NCBI RefSeq assembly: GCF_000695255.1
Contig: NZ_JMIB01000032.1
Span: 1-64,000, forward strand
Origin: Photobacterium galatheae
GTDB lineage: Bacteria > Pseudomonadota > Gammaproteobacteria > Enterobacterales > Vibrionaceae
DNA length: 64,000 nucleotides
Direction of reading: 5' to 3'
The number at the start of each line of letters is the position of its first letter. Within the stretch, counting starts at the first letter, position 1. Below the pieces are notes generated by a model. That model searched no databases. It was not told the DNA's origin and saw nothing but the letters and a program-made list of their open reading frames with translations. The position numbers were made by a program, and so were the translations under genes. This document shows positions 46,004 to 54,694 of the stretch, piece after piece.

Positions 46004-47677
46004 TTATGATTTTGGTTTCAGGTCGAGCACTTGCAGCAAACGCTCCGGAATGCCTGCCCAAACCATCGGACGACCTTTCGGATTCTGCTCGTTCCACCAA
46101 CCGGTGAAATTCGTGGTGTTGTACTGGAACATGTCTGCACTGGACATCACCGGAACGGTTACCTGATTTTCAGCAATGATCTTCTGGATTTTGTGTGCCA
46201 TCGCCATTTGCTTTTTCTTATCCGCGGTTTTGTAGAAACCGTCCAGAAGCTGGTCCAGCTCTGCATTCTTGTAGAAGTGCATTGCAAAGCGCGGGTTGCC
46301 TTCACCCTGCAGGCGGGAGTTGAAACCACTGTTCCAGTACAGGTGCGGATCGGCGCCGTTGAAGTAGTTGGTGTAGGACACATCGTAGCTGCCTTTTAGC
46401 ATCGCTTCGTTATACACAGCGAAGTCTGGCGTGCGTGCTTTGGCCTGAATACCGACTTCCTGTAACTGCTCAACAGTCAGCTGAACGGTGTTGTTGAAGT
46501 CGGTCCAGCCATTGGGTGACTGAATATTCAGTTCGATTTTCTTCCCGGTTGGGGTTTCGACAAAACCGTCGCCGTCGATGTCTTTAAAGCCGGCTTTTTT
46601 CAGCAGCGCTTTTGAACCTTCAACGTTGTAAGTGTTGTATTGCTTGTACTGGTCATAAACCGTTTTATCAGACCAGGCTTTGAATCCGTCGCCCAGACCT
46701 GACGCATAATGGTTTGGTGTCCCGTTGCCGTAGAATGCGATATCAATAATGGTCTGACGGTCAATCGCCATGGAGAAGGCGCGGCGGAAATCAACATTGT
46801 TGATCGCTTCTTTATTCCCTTCTTTTGGCGACTTGTAGTTCAGCACGTATGACTGGGTTCCCGCGGCCGGATACCAATATTTATGATTTGGGTTTGCAGC
46901 GGCGTAGGTGCTGTCGATATCCGGAATGAAGGAAGACGTCCAGTCCAGCTCAGAGGCAATGACTTTGCTCAGCAACTGGTCGTTGTTGGCAATCTGCGGC
47001 ATACGGATACAGTCGATATCCAGGTTCGCGTTGTCCCAGTAGTGTGGATTGCGGCACTGAATGTACAGCTGCGGCGTAAAGGTATCAATATCAGTAAACG
47101 GACCGGTTCCCACCGGATTTTCGTTGGCAAATGTCTCAGGTTCTTTCACCTTGCTCCAGATATGCGCTGGCACCACAGGCACGAACGACATTTCGTAAGG
47201 CACGTTGGAGTTCGCTTCTGTCAGATCGAAGGTGATTTTATTGCCGTCAATGTTGACATCTTTCACCCACTTGATGATACCGCGCTGATCAAGCGCCGGG
47301 TGCTTTTTCAGCAGGTCATAGGTGAAGGCAACGTCTTTGGCGGTAAATGGGGTGCCGTCTGACCATTTCACGCCATCGCGGATGACGTAGGTGACCTGCA
47401 GCAGGTCATCAGACATATAGAAATCTTTTGCCAGACGCATGACCGGTTCATTGCCGTGCATCTGGTTGAAAACCACCAGTTGTTCGAACACGAAGTCAGT
47501 GGTGGTTCGCAGATTGGTTTGCAGGTAAGGGTTGAAGTTACGTACCAGGGTCGGATAGAAATCCGGCACCATGGTCAGCTCAGTGCGCTCAGCACTCATC
47601 GCTGGAGAGGTCATAGCGGCTGCTGCGGCAGCCAGGATGGCAAGGGTTATCTTTGTTTTCTTTATGTTGGCAAGCAT
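46004..47677 (-). CDS. periplasmic chitin-oligosaccharide-binding protein (CBP)
   Basis: 557 residues. Sec signal peptide (ITLAILAAAAAAMTSPAMSA) followed by an SBP family 5 (peptide/oligosaccharide-binding) fold. Landmarks include KFTYDLL-type and YVLNYKSPKEG segments and the family pattern WSDGTPFTAKDVAFTYDLL. In Vibrio this protein delivers GlcNAc oligomers to the ABC importer and also holds ChiS inactive when unliganded. It is the first gene of the operon; AAGGAA lies 7 nt before the ATG. The gene name in V. cholerae is cbp. Confidence 0.92.
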   Translation of the reverse strand: MLANIKKTKITLAILAAAAAAMTSPAMSAERTELTMVPDFYPTLVRNFNPYLQTNLRTTTDFVFEQLVVFNQMHGNEPVMRLAKDFYMSDDLLQVTYVIRDGVKWSDGTPFTAKDVAFTYDLLKKHPALDQRGIIKWVKDVNIDGNKITFDLTEANSNVPYEMSFVPVVPAHIWSKVKEPETFANENPVGTGPFTDIDTFTPQLYIQCRNPHYWDNANLDIDCIRMPQIANNDQLLSKVIASELDWTSSFIPDIDSTYAAANPNHKYWYPAAGTQSYVLNYKSPKEGNKEAINNVDFRRAFSMAIDRQTIIDIAFYGNGTPNHYASGLGDGFKAWSDKTVYDQYKQYNTYNVEGSKALLKKAGFKDIDGDGFVETPTGKKIELNIQSPNGWTDFNNTVQLTVEQLQEVGIQAKARTPDFAVYNEAMLKGSYDVSYTNYFNGADPHLYWNSGFNSRLQGEGNPRFAMHFYKNAELDQLLDGFYKTADKKKQMAMAHKIQKIIAENQVTVPVMSSADMFQYNTTNFTGWWNEQNPKGRPMVWAGIPERLLQVLDLKPKS

Positions 47678-48316
47678 AGCTGTTCCTTACTCTTTGCTTT
47701 GTAGGGTTTTGCATCACTTAGGTTCCTCCTCCCTTCTATGGGGGAGGCTGTTTATCCACTCTGCGCGGGTTGAGTAACGCGACCCGTGCAGATGGCCTGT
47801 GGACATTCAGTGCCCTTAAGGAAACGTCTTCAGCGAGTGTTCGTCAATTGTATTGCACGTTAAAAACGTCAAAACGGCTTTGTGCGTTGTCAAAATCGTA
47901 AAAATCGGCGTTGATTTTACCTGTGCCGATCCGGATTTTCACTCAGAGAACGCAGAAAATCGTTTAAATTTGTAAGTGTTTACTATCGTTATATTGGCCT
48001 ATTTATAAGGTTTTTTAGTCGGTTGATTCACGTTTTCAGATTTTTCCCGTTGAAGAACATCCCTTATTTTCACACGGAAATTTTTTGTGAAGGTTTTGTT
48101 GTGACTGACGTCTCATAACATGAATATTGTCATTAGAGACTCTCTGTTCTCCTGAAAAAGTCGATTTTTTCAGCAATGCATGGTGGGGATTTATCCATGT
48201 TTGGGGGTGAAAAATGGGGTTATTCTTCATGGGGAGAATTAAGTCGCGGTTCAGTTTCAGGCACGGTTCTGACACCTGAGCAGGCAGGCGTCTCACTGAT
48301 GATGCAGAGGCTGTGT
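47678..48316 (-). promoter_or_regulatory. chb operon promoter and ChiS-target region
   Basis: About 640 bp without a gene between the binding-protein gene and chiS. On the minus strand TACAAT (47852-47847) is a fair -10 box with only a poor -35, as expected for an activator-dependent promoter, and would give a 5' leader of about 160 nt. Upstream, AAAATCG recurs at 47892, 47901 and 47956, with inverted GATTTT copies at 47913, 47934 and about 48038. ChiS is known to bind DNA upstream of this operon in V. cholerae; that these are its sites is an inference. Confidence 0.45.
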
Positions 48317-51300
48317 TTACTGGTTGATCATCAATTGCAGCTGATTTCGCATCTCAACGATGTTCTCCCGTTCGGCACCGGGCTGAGGGCATCGTTCCAG
48401 AACAAAGTCCAGCGTGTTGAGCACCGTGCGCCAGCGTGGTGTTTTCGGTAGCGTCTCAAGGTGCAGATACTTATCCAGTGTACGAGTCTGCAGTGTGCTG
48501 CGATCGAGATAGACGCGCCACAGGCCACTCTCTTCTGCCAGATCAAACTTACTTTTACCTGTAGTGCTTTCCCAGAACAGCAGGCTGCTTTTCATCACGT
48601 CAACCAGCAGATGGCGCAGCCGATCGGCTTTATCCGGCTGTGACAGGTCGAGACGGTCGGCCAACTGACTGAATTCGTCGCCCAGTTCACGCAGGCGCTG
48701 CAGATTGTGCTTGTCGCCATCTGAGGCAAAGCCGGACAGGACATCTACCGCATTTTCCAGCAGAGCAATCCGTTCCCCGGAGCTGGGTCCTTGCTGATCA
48801 AAAACGAACATCTGACTGAGGCCGGATTCGGCCGGTAACTGGATTAAATCGGTGGCCAGTGTCTGATTTTGTTCCTGAATCCGGTAAATGAGTTCGCCAT
48901 GATAGTGGCGGTTCTTTTCAATCTCATCAGGGAGCTGGGTGAGCAGGAGATCCTGAATGGAAAGCCGCTCTAACTGAGCTGGAGCACGCTGGAATAACTG
49001 GCCGGCCGCATTGTTGGCATACCGGATACGGCCGTCCTCCCGGGCGCAGAGGATCGCTTCGCTGGTGGACTCCAGCAGCCCCAGCAGCCGCGTCTGGGTA
49101 TCCAGCAGGGCAGCCTGAACCTGTTCACGATGGCGGATTTCCTGTTGCAGGGCCTGATTCTCCTGCCGCTGGCGTTCTGTCTGTGCAGCCTGTAAGTGGG
49201 CACGAATGCGGGCCGACAGTTCATCTTTGTGAAAAGGTTTACTGAGGTAGTCGTTGGCACCGCATTCAAAGCCTTTGACTCTGTCCTGAGCCTGCCCTAA
49301 TGCCGAGAGCATGATGATGGGCAGTTCCGTCATATTGTAGCGGGTGCGCAATTGCTGACAGACTTCATATCCGTTCATGCCGGGCATCATGACATCCAGC
49401 AAAATTAGCGATGGCTGCCGGCTTTCCATGATTTTCAGTGCCTGGGCACCGTTGTCTGCGGTGATCACCTGATAACCGGCAATGCGCAGAAAACTGGTGA
49501 CGATCTGAAGGTTGACCGGTTCATCATCGACCACCAGTAACAGTTCACCATCCGGGTTGTCTGGTAGGGTTTCGGTCTCAAGGGTGCTTTGTTCCTGACG
49601 GGGGGCCTGAAAATGCGCCTGTGTTGCTGGCTGACAGTGGGCAATATCGGCTTCCGTTGCCAGTGGCAGGGTAAAGCTGAAGGTGGTGCCAATCATGGGC
49701 TGGCTGCTGACATAGAGGCTGCCCCCCATCAACTCAATGAGCTGACGGCTGATGGAAAGTCCCAGCCCGGCCCCTTGCCGGTAATTGGCAGAGCCGGTAT
49801 TGGCCTGAACCAGCGGTTCAAAAATGTGTTCCAGTTGCTCCGCTGGAATGCCCTGTCCGGTATCCACCACCTGAACTCTGACCTGAGTTTCCAGGACGGT
49901 GGCCGAGAGAATGATTTTCCCTTCAGAGGTATATTTGATGGCGTTACCGACCAGATTATAAAGCACCTGTTCCAGTCGCTGTTCATCGGCCCGAACCAGA
50001 GGTAGATCCGGCTGAATCTGATTAATCATCCGAACCGGTTTGTTGTCGAGCAGGTGAGCGGACAGTTCCAGCACCAGGCGGTTGGCTGCGGCCAGATCGA
50101 CGGCATGGGGCCGAATGTCGAGATCGCCATAACGCATTTTATGGTAGTCGAGCAGATCATCGACCAGTTTGGTCAGACGCTGACCACTGCTGATGATCAT
50201 GTCCAGCTGGTGTTGCTGGCTGGCTTGCACCGGCCCGTTCGCCCCGGCCAGCAAGGCTTCCGCAATCCCCACCATCCCGTGCAGTGGCGTACGGAGTTCA
50301 TGCGAGGTGGTGGCCAGAAACTCGTCTTTCAGCTTGTCGGCAGTCTGTAATTCTTCATTCTGTTGCCGGATCACGGCCAGATTCTGTTCTAATTCTGCAT
50401 TTTGCTCCCGGATCAGGGTGATTTTTTCCCGGATCGAGCGTTGCATCCGAGCGAAGCTGATAGCCAGACGGCCGATTTCATCCCGGCGGTCGGTCGAGTT
50501 GATTTTCTGATCCAGATCGCCCGCTGAAACCTGCTCGGCAGCCCAGGTCAGCCGCAGCAGTGGTGCGGTAATGTAGTTGGATAGCCAGTGCGCCGTCAGC
50601 GTCACCAGCAGCACAGCCGTCAGGATTGCCAGCAGGAAGAATTCTTCCAGTTCGTGAATGCGTGCAAAGGCTTCCTGTTCGGGGAGTTCCACCACCAGTG
50701 CCCATGAATTGCCCAGCACATCAATGGGAGCGTAGGCACTCAAAACCGGGATTTGCTTGTAATTCAACAGGCTGCCAACACCGGTTTTACCGGACAGTGC
50801 CTGATCAATCCCAGGGCTGACCAGCTGGCCTGGCAACTGACTGTCATTGGGCAGACGCAGGCTGTGATCCGGGCCGACCAGCAGGGTCTGTACAAACTGG
50901 TTCCCCTCACTGCTGTTGGCCATGACGGCAGCGATAGCCCGGTTGCTCAGTTTGAAAAATGCATAGCTGTGCAGGTAGCCATGCTGGATGATCGGCGCTG
51001 CAAACCAGGCGGTTGCTTCTCCCGTGTCTTCATCCGCGGCAAAATCGGTATAAGTGACAGGTAACTGCTCTGACTTTTGCTCATTGAGTTGCTGGCTGGG
51101 GTTTTCCGCGCGGCGTTTCCGGTATTCATGTGTCAGCGTTTTGATACGACTGAATGTCTGGCTGAGCGTCGGGTATTGTGCGGTCTCGGTACTCAGACTG
51201 GCGGCAAATAATGCCGGGCTGTTCGAGGTGTAAACCACGTTGCCATCCAAATCGACCAGCAGGATATCGCTGAAGTCTGAGCGCTTCAGGTACGCTTCGT

Positions 51301-51748
51301 AAGCCCAGTGGTAGCGTTTATAAATCAGACGATAACGTTCCTGCACGATAAAATCCGGCGAGGTGTTATCGACATGGCCGGACAGTGGTCGGGTGGTCAG
51401 GGCTTCGTTGAAATATTCGCCCCGACTGGCTCCTTTGCTGAGACGCTGAATATCTCCCAGCTGGCGAAAAGCTCCGACGATGCCATAAAAGCGTCCGCCA
51501 CTGGCATTCGCCAGTTCGGAGCTGACAAAGCTTTGAATTTCAGATTCTTTTGCAGCAAAAAAGGCATCCAGTTGCTGACTTTTGTTGTCGCGTAATGAGG
51601 CCAGGTGGCTGGTACTCTGTTCAGCCAGATCCCGGGTATGGGAATGAAGAAAGAACAGGGAAGACAATGTGAGTGGGATCAGGCTGAGCAGAAGAAACGC
51701 CAGCATCAGGGTATGCTGGAGGCGTTTGAAACGGGTGGTTTTCTGCAT
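48317..51748 (-). CDS. chiS: ChiS-type hybrid sensor kinase / chitin-response regulator
   Basis: 1143 residues from ATG 51748 (MQKTTRFKRLQHTLMLAF). Membrane helix near 13-32, a large periplasmic sensor domain, and a second helix (FFLLAILTAVLLVTLTAHW). HAMP and coiled coil follow, then a histidine kinase with phospho-acceptor H483 (SHELRTPLHG) and an ATP-binding domain (GAGLGLSISRQL). A receiver domain with phospho-acceptor D785 (LILLDVMMPGMNG), a PAS-like segment and a C-terminal domain complete it. Spacing and length match V. cholerae ChiS (about 1129 aa), whose C-terminal domain binds DNA directly. It should activate the adjacent operon when the binding protein carries chitin oligomers. Confidence 0.93.
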   Translation of the reverse strand: MQKTTRFKRLQHTLMLAFLLLSLIPLTLSSLFFLHSHTRDLAEQSTSHLASLRDNKSQQLDAFFAAKESEIQSFVSSELANASGGRFYGIVGAFRQLGDIQRLSKGASRGEYFNEALTTRPLSGHVDNTSPDFIVQERYRLIYKRYHWAYEAYLKRSDFSDILLVDLDGNVVYTSNSPALFAASLSTETAQYPTLSQTFSRIKTLTHEYRKRRAENPSQQLNEQKSEQLPVTYTDFAADEDTGEATAWFAAPIIQHGYLHSYAFFKLSNRAIAAVMANSSEGNQFVQTLLVGPDHSLRLPNDSQLPGQLVSPGIDQALSGKTGVGSLLNYKQIPVLSAYAPIDVLGNSWALVVELPEQEAFARIHELEEFFLLAILTAVLLVTLTAHWLSNYITAPLLRLTWAAEQVSAGDLDQKINSTDRRDEIGRLAISFARMQRSIREKITLIREQNAELEQNLAVIRQQNEELQTADKLKDEFLATTSHELRTPLHGMVGIAEALLAGANGPVQASQQHQLDMIISSGQRLTKLVDDLLDYHKMRYGDLDIRPHAVDLAAANRLVLELSAHLLDNKPVRMINQIQPDLPLVRADEQRLEQVLYNLVGNAIKYTSEGKIILSATVLETQVRVQVVDTGQGIPAEQLEHIFEPLVQANTGSANYRQGAGLGLSISRQLIELMGGSLYVSSQPMIGTTFSFTLPLATEADIAHCQPATQAHFQAPRQEQSTLETETLPDNPDGELLLVVDDEPVNLQIVTSFLRIAGYQVITADNGAQALKIMESRQPSLILLDVMMPGMNGYEVCQQLRTRYNMTELPIIMLSALGQAQDRVKGFECGANDYLSKPFHKDELSARIRAHLQAAQTERQRQENQALQQEIRHREQVQAALLDTQTRLLGLLESTSEAILCAREDGRIRYANNAAGQLFQRAPAQLERLSIQDLLLTQLPDEIEKNRHYHGELIYRIQEQNQTLATDLIQLPAESGLSQMFVFDQQGPSSGERIALLENAVDVLSGFASDGDKHNLQRLRELGDEFSQLADRLDLSQPDKADRLRHLLVDVMKSSLLFWESTTGKSKFDLAEESGLWRVYLDRSTLQTRTLDKYLHLETLPKTPRWRTVLNTLDFVLERCPQPGAERENIVEMRNQLQLMINQ

Positions 51749-51982
51749 TGCTGACTGACCTTTGACCTGCGATTGACAAATGTGTCTGCGCTGCAACCGG
51801 GTGACATACTTCAGGGTGTCAAAATGAAAGCCGTATTTTTGACCGTTTAATAAGGCGGTTGCACCAGAACACCCGGTTATACTGAGTTTTTTTTCACAAT
51901 CAAGGAAGTCTGCTGCGAAGCGTGTGCCAAGGCACAATTTTGGCGTTTTTGACGGATTTAGCGGGGAAAAGCGTGGAATTGA

Positions 51983-52012
51983 TGCCCTGCCAGTCTCAGG
52001 AATGGCAGGGCA
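51983..52012 (-). terminator. hairpin terminator after rsmC
   Basis: TGCCCTGCCA (51983-51992) pairs perfectly with TGGCAGGGCA (52003-52012), directly after the rsmC stop on the minus strand. The U tract is weak. Confidence 0.6.
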
Positions 52013-52017
52013 AGGGG

Positions 52018-53058
52018 TTATTTTTTCGCGTGATAAATTGAGAATCTATTGTTTTTCGCACGAATATCATAGCCACCCAGACACTGTTCCAGCAGAGGCG
52101 GATACTGCAGGAAGTTGTTGGCGACGATCACCAGTTCACCGCCTTCGTTCAGGTGGTCGGGTGCCTGTTTGATAAACTGCTCCGTCGCCGCATAGAAGGT
52201 TTTCAGGCCTGCATGGAAAGGCGGATTGCTGATCAGAAAGTCATATTGTTCCGGCAGCGAGGAATAGACATCTGTGGCAACAAAGTGGCCCTCAAGATGG
52301 TTTTCGCGGAACGTTTCCCGGGCGGATGCAATGGCCAGCGCACTGACGTCGGCCAGATCCAGGGTGATTTCCGGGTAACGGGTTTTCAGGACTGCACCAA
52401 TCACTCCGGCACCACAGCCGAAGTCCAGCACCCGGCCAGAGAGGGCTGGCAGGTTCTCAATCAACAGGAGTGAGCCCTGATCAAACTCGCCATGGCTGAA
52501 CACGCCCGGTAATGAGCGGATGGTCAGGGTTTGCTCGCCGACGCTCAGCGGGTAGCTGCGGAACCAGTCGTCCATCTGGAAGGCCGGTACCTCATTCTGG
52601 CAACGTCCCCAAAAGAAGCTGCAGCGGCGGGCGGAATCGTATTTGTTGATCGGCCCGTAAGCGGCGAACATCTTTTCAGCACTGCGTACACCACTGCGGT
52701 TTTCACCCACGATGCAGATTTCGGTGTCTTTACCGCACCGGGCCAGCAGCATGGCCAGCAGGTACTCTGCTTCTGCTTTCGCTTTTGGCCAGTACAGCAG
52801 GATCATGTCTACGCCTTGCACGTCATCGGCAGACAGCTCAGCACCAAAATGACTGGTGATCTTGCTGCTGCGGCTCAGGGCGATGTGCTGGCCGTAGTGT
52901 GTGTTAAACACGTGCACACTGGCAGCCACTTTTGCCAGCTCAACCGGATAGAGATCGTCCAGCTCACCGGCGACCAGGACATGGCGGTCGGTAAAAAAGT
53001 CGGTTTGACGGGCCACTACCTGACTGGCAGGGCTAAAGGTTGCAGCATTGGCAGACAT
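52018..53058 (-). CDS. rsmC: 16S rRNA (guanine1207-N2)-methyltransferase
   Basis: 346 residues from ATG 53058 (MSANAATFSPASQVVAR). The N-terminal half is a degenerate methyltransferase-like domain. The C-terminal half carries the SAM site VLDFGCGAGVIGAVL and the catalytic N-P-P-F motif (DFLISNPPFHAG). It methylates G1207 of 16S rRNA. The gene lies between the AI-2E-type permease and chiS on the same strand. Confidence 0.95.
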   Translation of the reverse strand: MSANAATFSPASQVVARQTDFFTDRHVLVAGELDDLYPVELAKVAASVHVFNTHYGQHIALSRSSKITSHFGAELSADDVQGVDMILLYWPKAKAEAEYLLAMLLARCGKDTEICIVGENRSGVRSAEKMFAAYGPINKYDSARRCSFFWGRCQNEVPAFQMDDWFRSYPLSVGEQTLTIRSLPGVFSHGEFDQGSLLLIENLPALSGRVLDFGCGAGVIGAVLKTRYPEITLDLADVSALAIASARETFRENHLEGHFVATDVYSSLPEQYDFLISNPPFHAGLKTFYAATEQFIKQAPDHLNEGGELVIVANNFLQYPPLLEQCLGGYDIRAKNNRFSIYHAKK

Positions 53059-53132
53059 GAGAGCCTCTGTGGGTGATTCAGAATCGGGCGCGAATTGTTC
53101 CACAAAAGCGCCCGGATGGAAAGGCAGCCAGG

Positions 53133-54215
53133 TTACTGATTGTCCTGTTGTTCCAGGAAATCTTTAAACTCGACTTCATAGAGTTTAAACAGAACCAGCG
53201 TGACTGAGAAAATAATCGGGCCGTAAATCAGACCAATCAGGCCAAACAGGTGTAAACCGCCCAGGATCGAGAAGAAAATCAGCAGGGTATTCATGCCCGA
53301 GTTGCCCTGCATGAGCAGCGGACGCACGAAGTTGTCGATTGAACCCACCACGATGATCCCCCAGGCGATCAGAAACACAGCCCATTCCCACTGGTTGAGC
53401 AGGAGCAGATAGAGCGCAGCGGGCAGCCAGATTAACGCCGTACCAAACACCGGAATAAAAGAAGCGAAGGCCATCATAGAACCCCAGAATAAGCCGGGGA
53501 AGCCCGCCAGCCACATGGCAAAGCCACCGGCGATACCTTGTGCCAGCGCTGTCAGAAACGACCCCATGACCGCGGATTTCGCGACTTGTTCTACTTCCGT
53601 CAGCAGCGCATCTTCCTGGCTGCGGGACAGCGGCAGGACATGACGCAGGGTGGCCACAATCTTGCTGTGGTCACGCAACAGGAAAAACAGGACGAACAGC
53701 ATCAGCATAAAGCTGAGGATGAGGTTGGTCGCATCACCGAGCAGTCTGGCACTGATGTTGAACAACTGCGTGCCAAGTTTGGAAGCTGCTGTTGCCAGCT
53801 TCTGTACAATGGACTGAACATTCAGACTTTCAAACGGAGACCATTTATTGATCGTATCCAGCGCCGTCTGGGCAAAAGGGTGAGCCAGCAGGTCTTGGGG
53901 GCCGCCGCTCGTCAGCCAGGCGTAGCTGTCTTTCGAAAAGGTCGAGCCTTGCTGCACAATGGAAGCAAAAACGATCAGCACCGGAATCACGATGATGAAA
54001 GTCAGGATGGTGCAAGACAGGATGGCGGAGCGATTCGGCCGGCCAAGTTTTTGCTCAATCCGGGCATGCAGCGGATAAAACAGCAGGGAAATGATAAAGG
54101 CCATCACAATCGGCCCCAGATACGGTTCGATCAGCCGGTAACTGGCATAAGCTGCCAGAACTAATGCGACAACGAGCATCCAGTGGCGTGACTGGGGTTG
54201 AAACGGTTTTGGCAC
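53133..54215 (-). CDS. AI-2E family (PerM/YdiK-like) transporter
   Basis: 360 residues, about seven membrane segments. An N-terminal pair (VVALVLAAYASYRLIEPYLGPIV, FIISLLFYPLHARIE) is followed by a central soluble part. C-terminal helices include the family motif GGLHLFGLIGLIYGPIIFSV. The family includes exporters and Na+/H+ antiporters; the AI-2 label applies to few members. Left boundary of the toxin island. Confidence 0.88.
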   Translation of the reverse strand: MPKPFQPQSRHWMLVVALVLAAYASYRLIEPYLGPIVMAFIISLLFYPLHARIEQKLGRPNRSAILSCTILTFIIVIPVLIVFASIVQQGSTFSKDSYAWLTSGGPQDLLAHPFAQTALDTINKWSPFESLNVQSIVQKLATAASKLGTQLFNISARLLGDATNLILSFMLMLFVLFFLLRDHSKIVATLRHVLPLSRSQEDALLTEVEQVAKSAVMGSFLTALAQGIAGGFAMWLAGFPGLFWGSMMAFASFIPVFGTALIWLPAALYLLLLNQWEWAVFLIAWGIIVVGSIDNFVRPLLMQGNSGMNTLLIFFSILGGLHLFGLIGLIYGPIIFSVTLVLFKLYEVEFKDFLEQQDNQ

Positions 54216-54694
54216 GGGATTTCCCTCAAGCTGTTTTGAATACTTTCATCATTGCATCAGCTTGCGGGCGTGGCAATGATCAGCCCTGATCTTTCTCTGA
54301 AATTTCAGAGACATCAGTTCCGTGAATCTCATCGGGTGGGATTGAGGCAGTCGGGGAATACGAGCCGGAGAGGGAGCAGTAAATCTTCGCCATGTTGATG
54401 TTCTGAAACGGTGTCGGAATCATTCAGCCCCCCCGATGATACATTGTAAAAAGCACCTTTCTGGAATTTGATGGCGGGATCCACCGCCATCAGCATCACC
54501 CAACGCAGAAGATGGCGTACTCAGGCGTTTGATCGCTTACTTTCGATTTGCAGGCTCAAATTGTCGATTCGACAGGATGCACCTGTCATTTTCACTGGCA
54601 TTCCCCCCTCAAATTCCGTCACACCGCAACCCCCTCTGGATGATAAAATCTGCGCAATATGTTTGATATTTCAGCGTTTTATTCAGGGGGCATT
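54216..54694. other. intergenic region upstream of the toxin gene
   Basis: About 480 bp between the divergent permease and toxin genes. It holds both promoters and an 18-bp perfect palindrome at 54294-54311. No gene is recognised. Confidence 0.4.
54294..54311. repeat. 18-bp perfect palindrome, candidate operator
   Basis: TCTCTGAAATTTCAGAGA, a perfect inverted repeat about 80 bp upstream of the AI-2E permease start and 380 bp upstream of the toxin gene. It has no spacer or U tract, so it fits a dimeric repressor or activator site better than a terminator. Confidence 0.5.
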
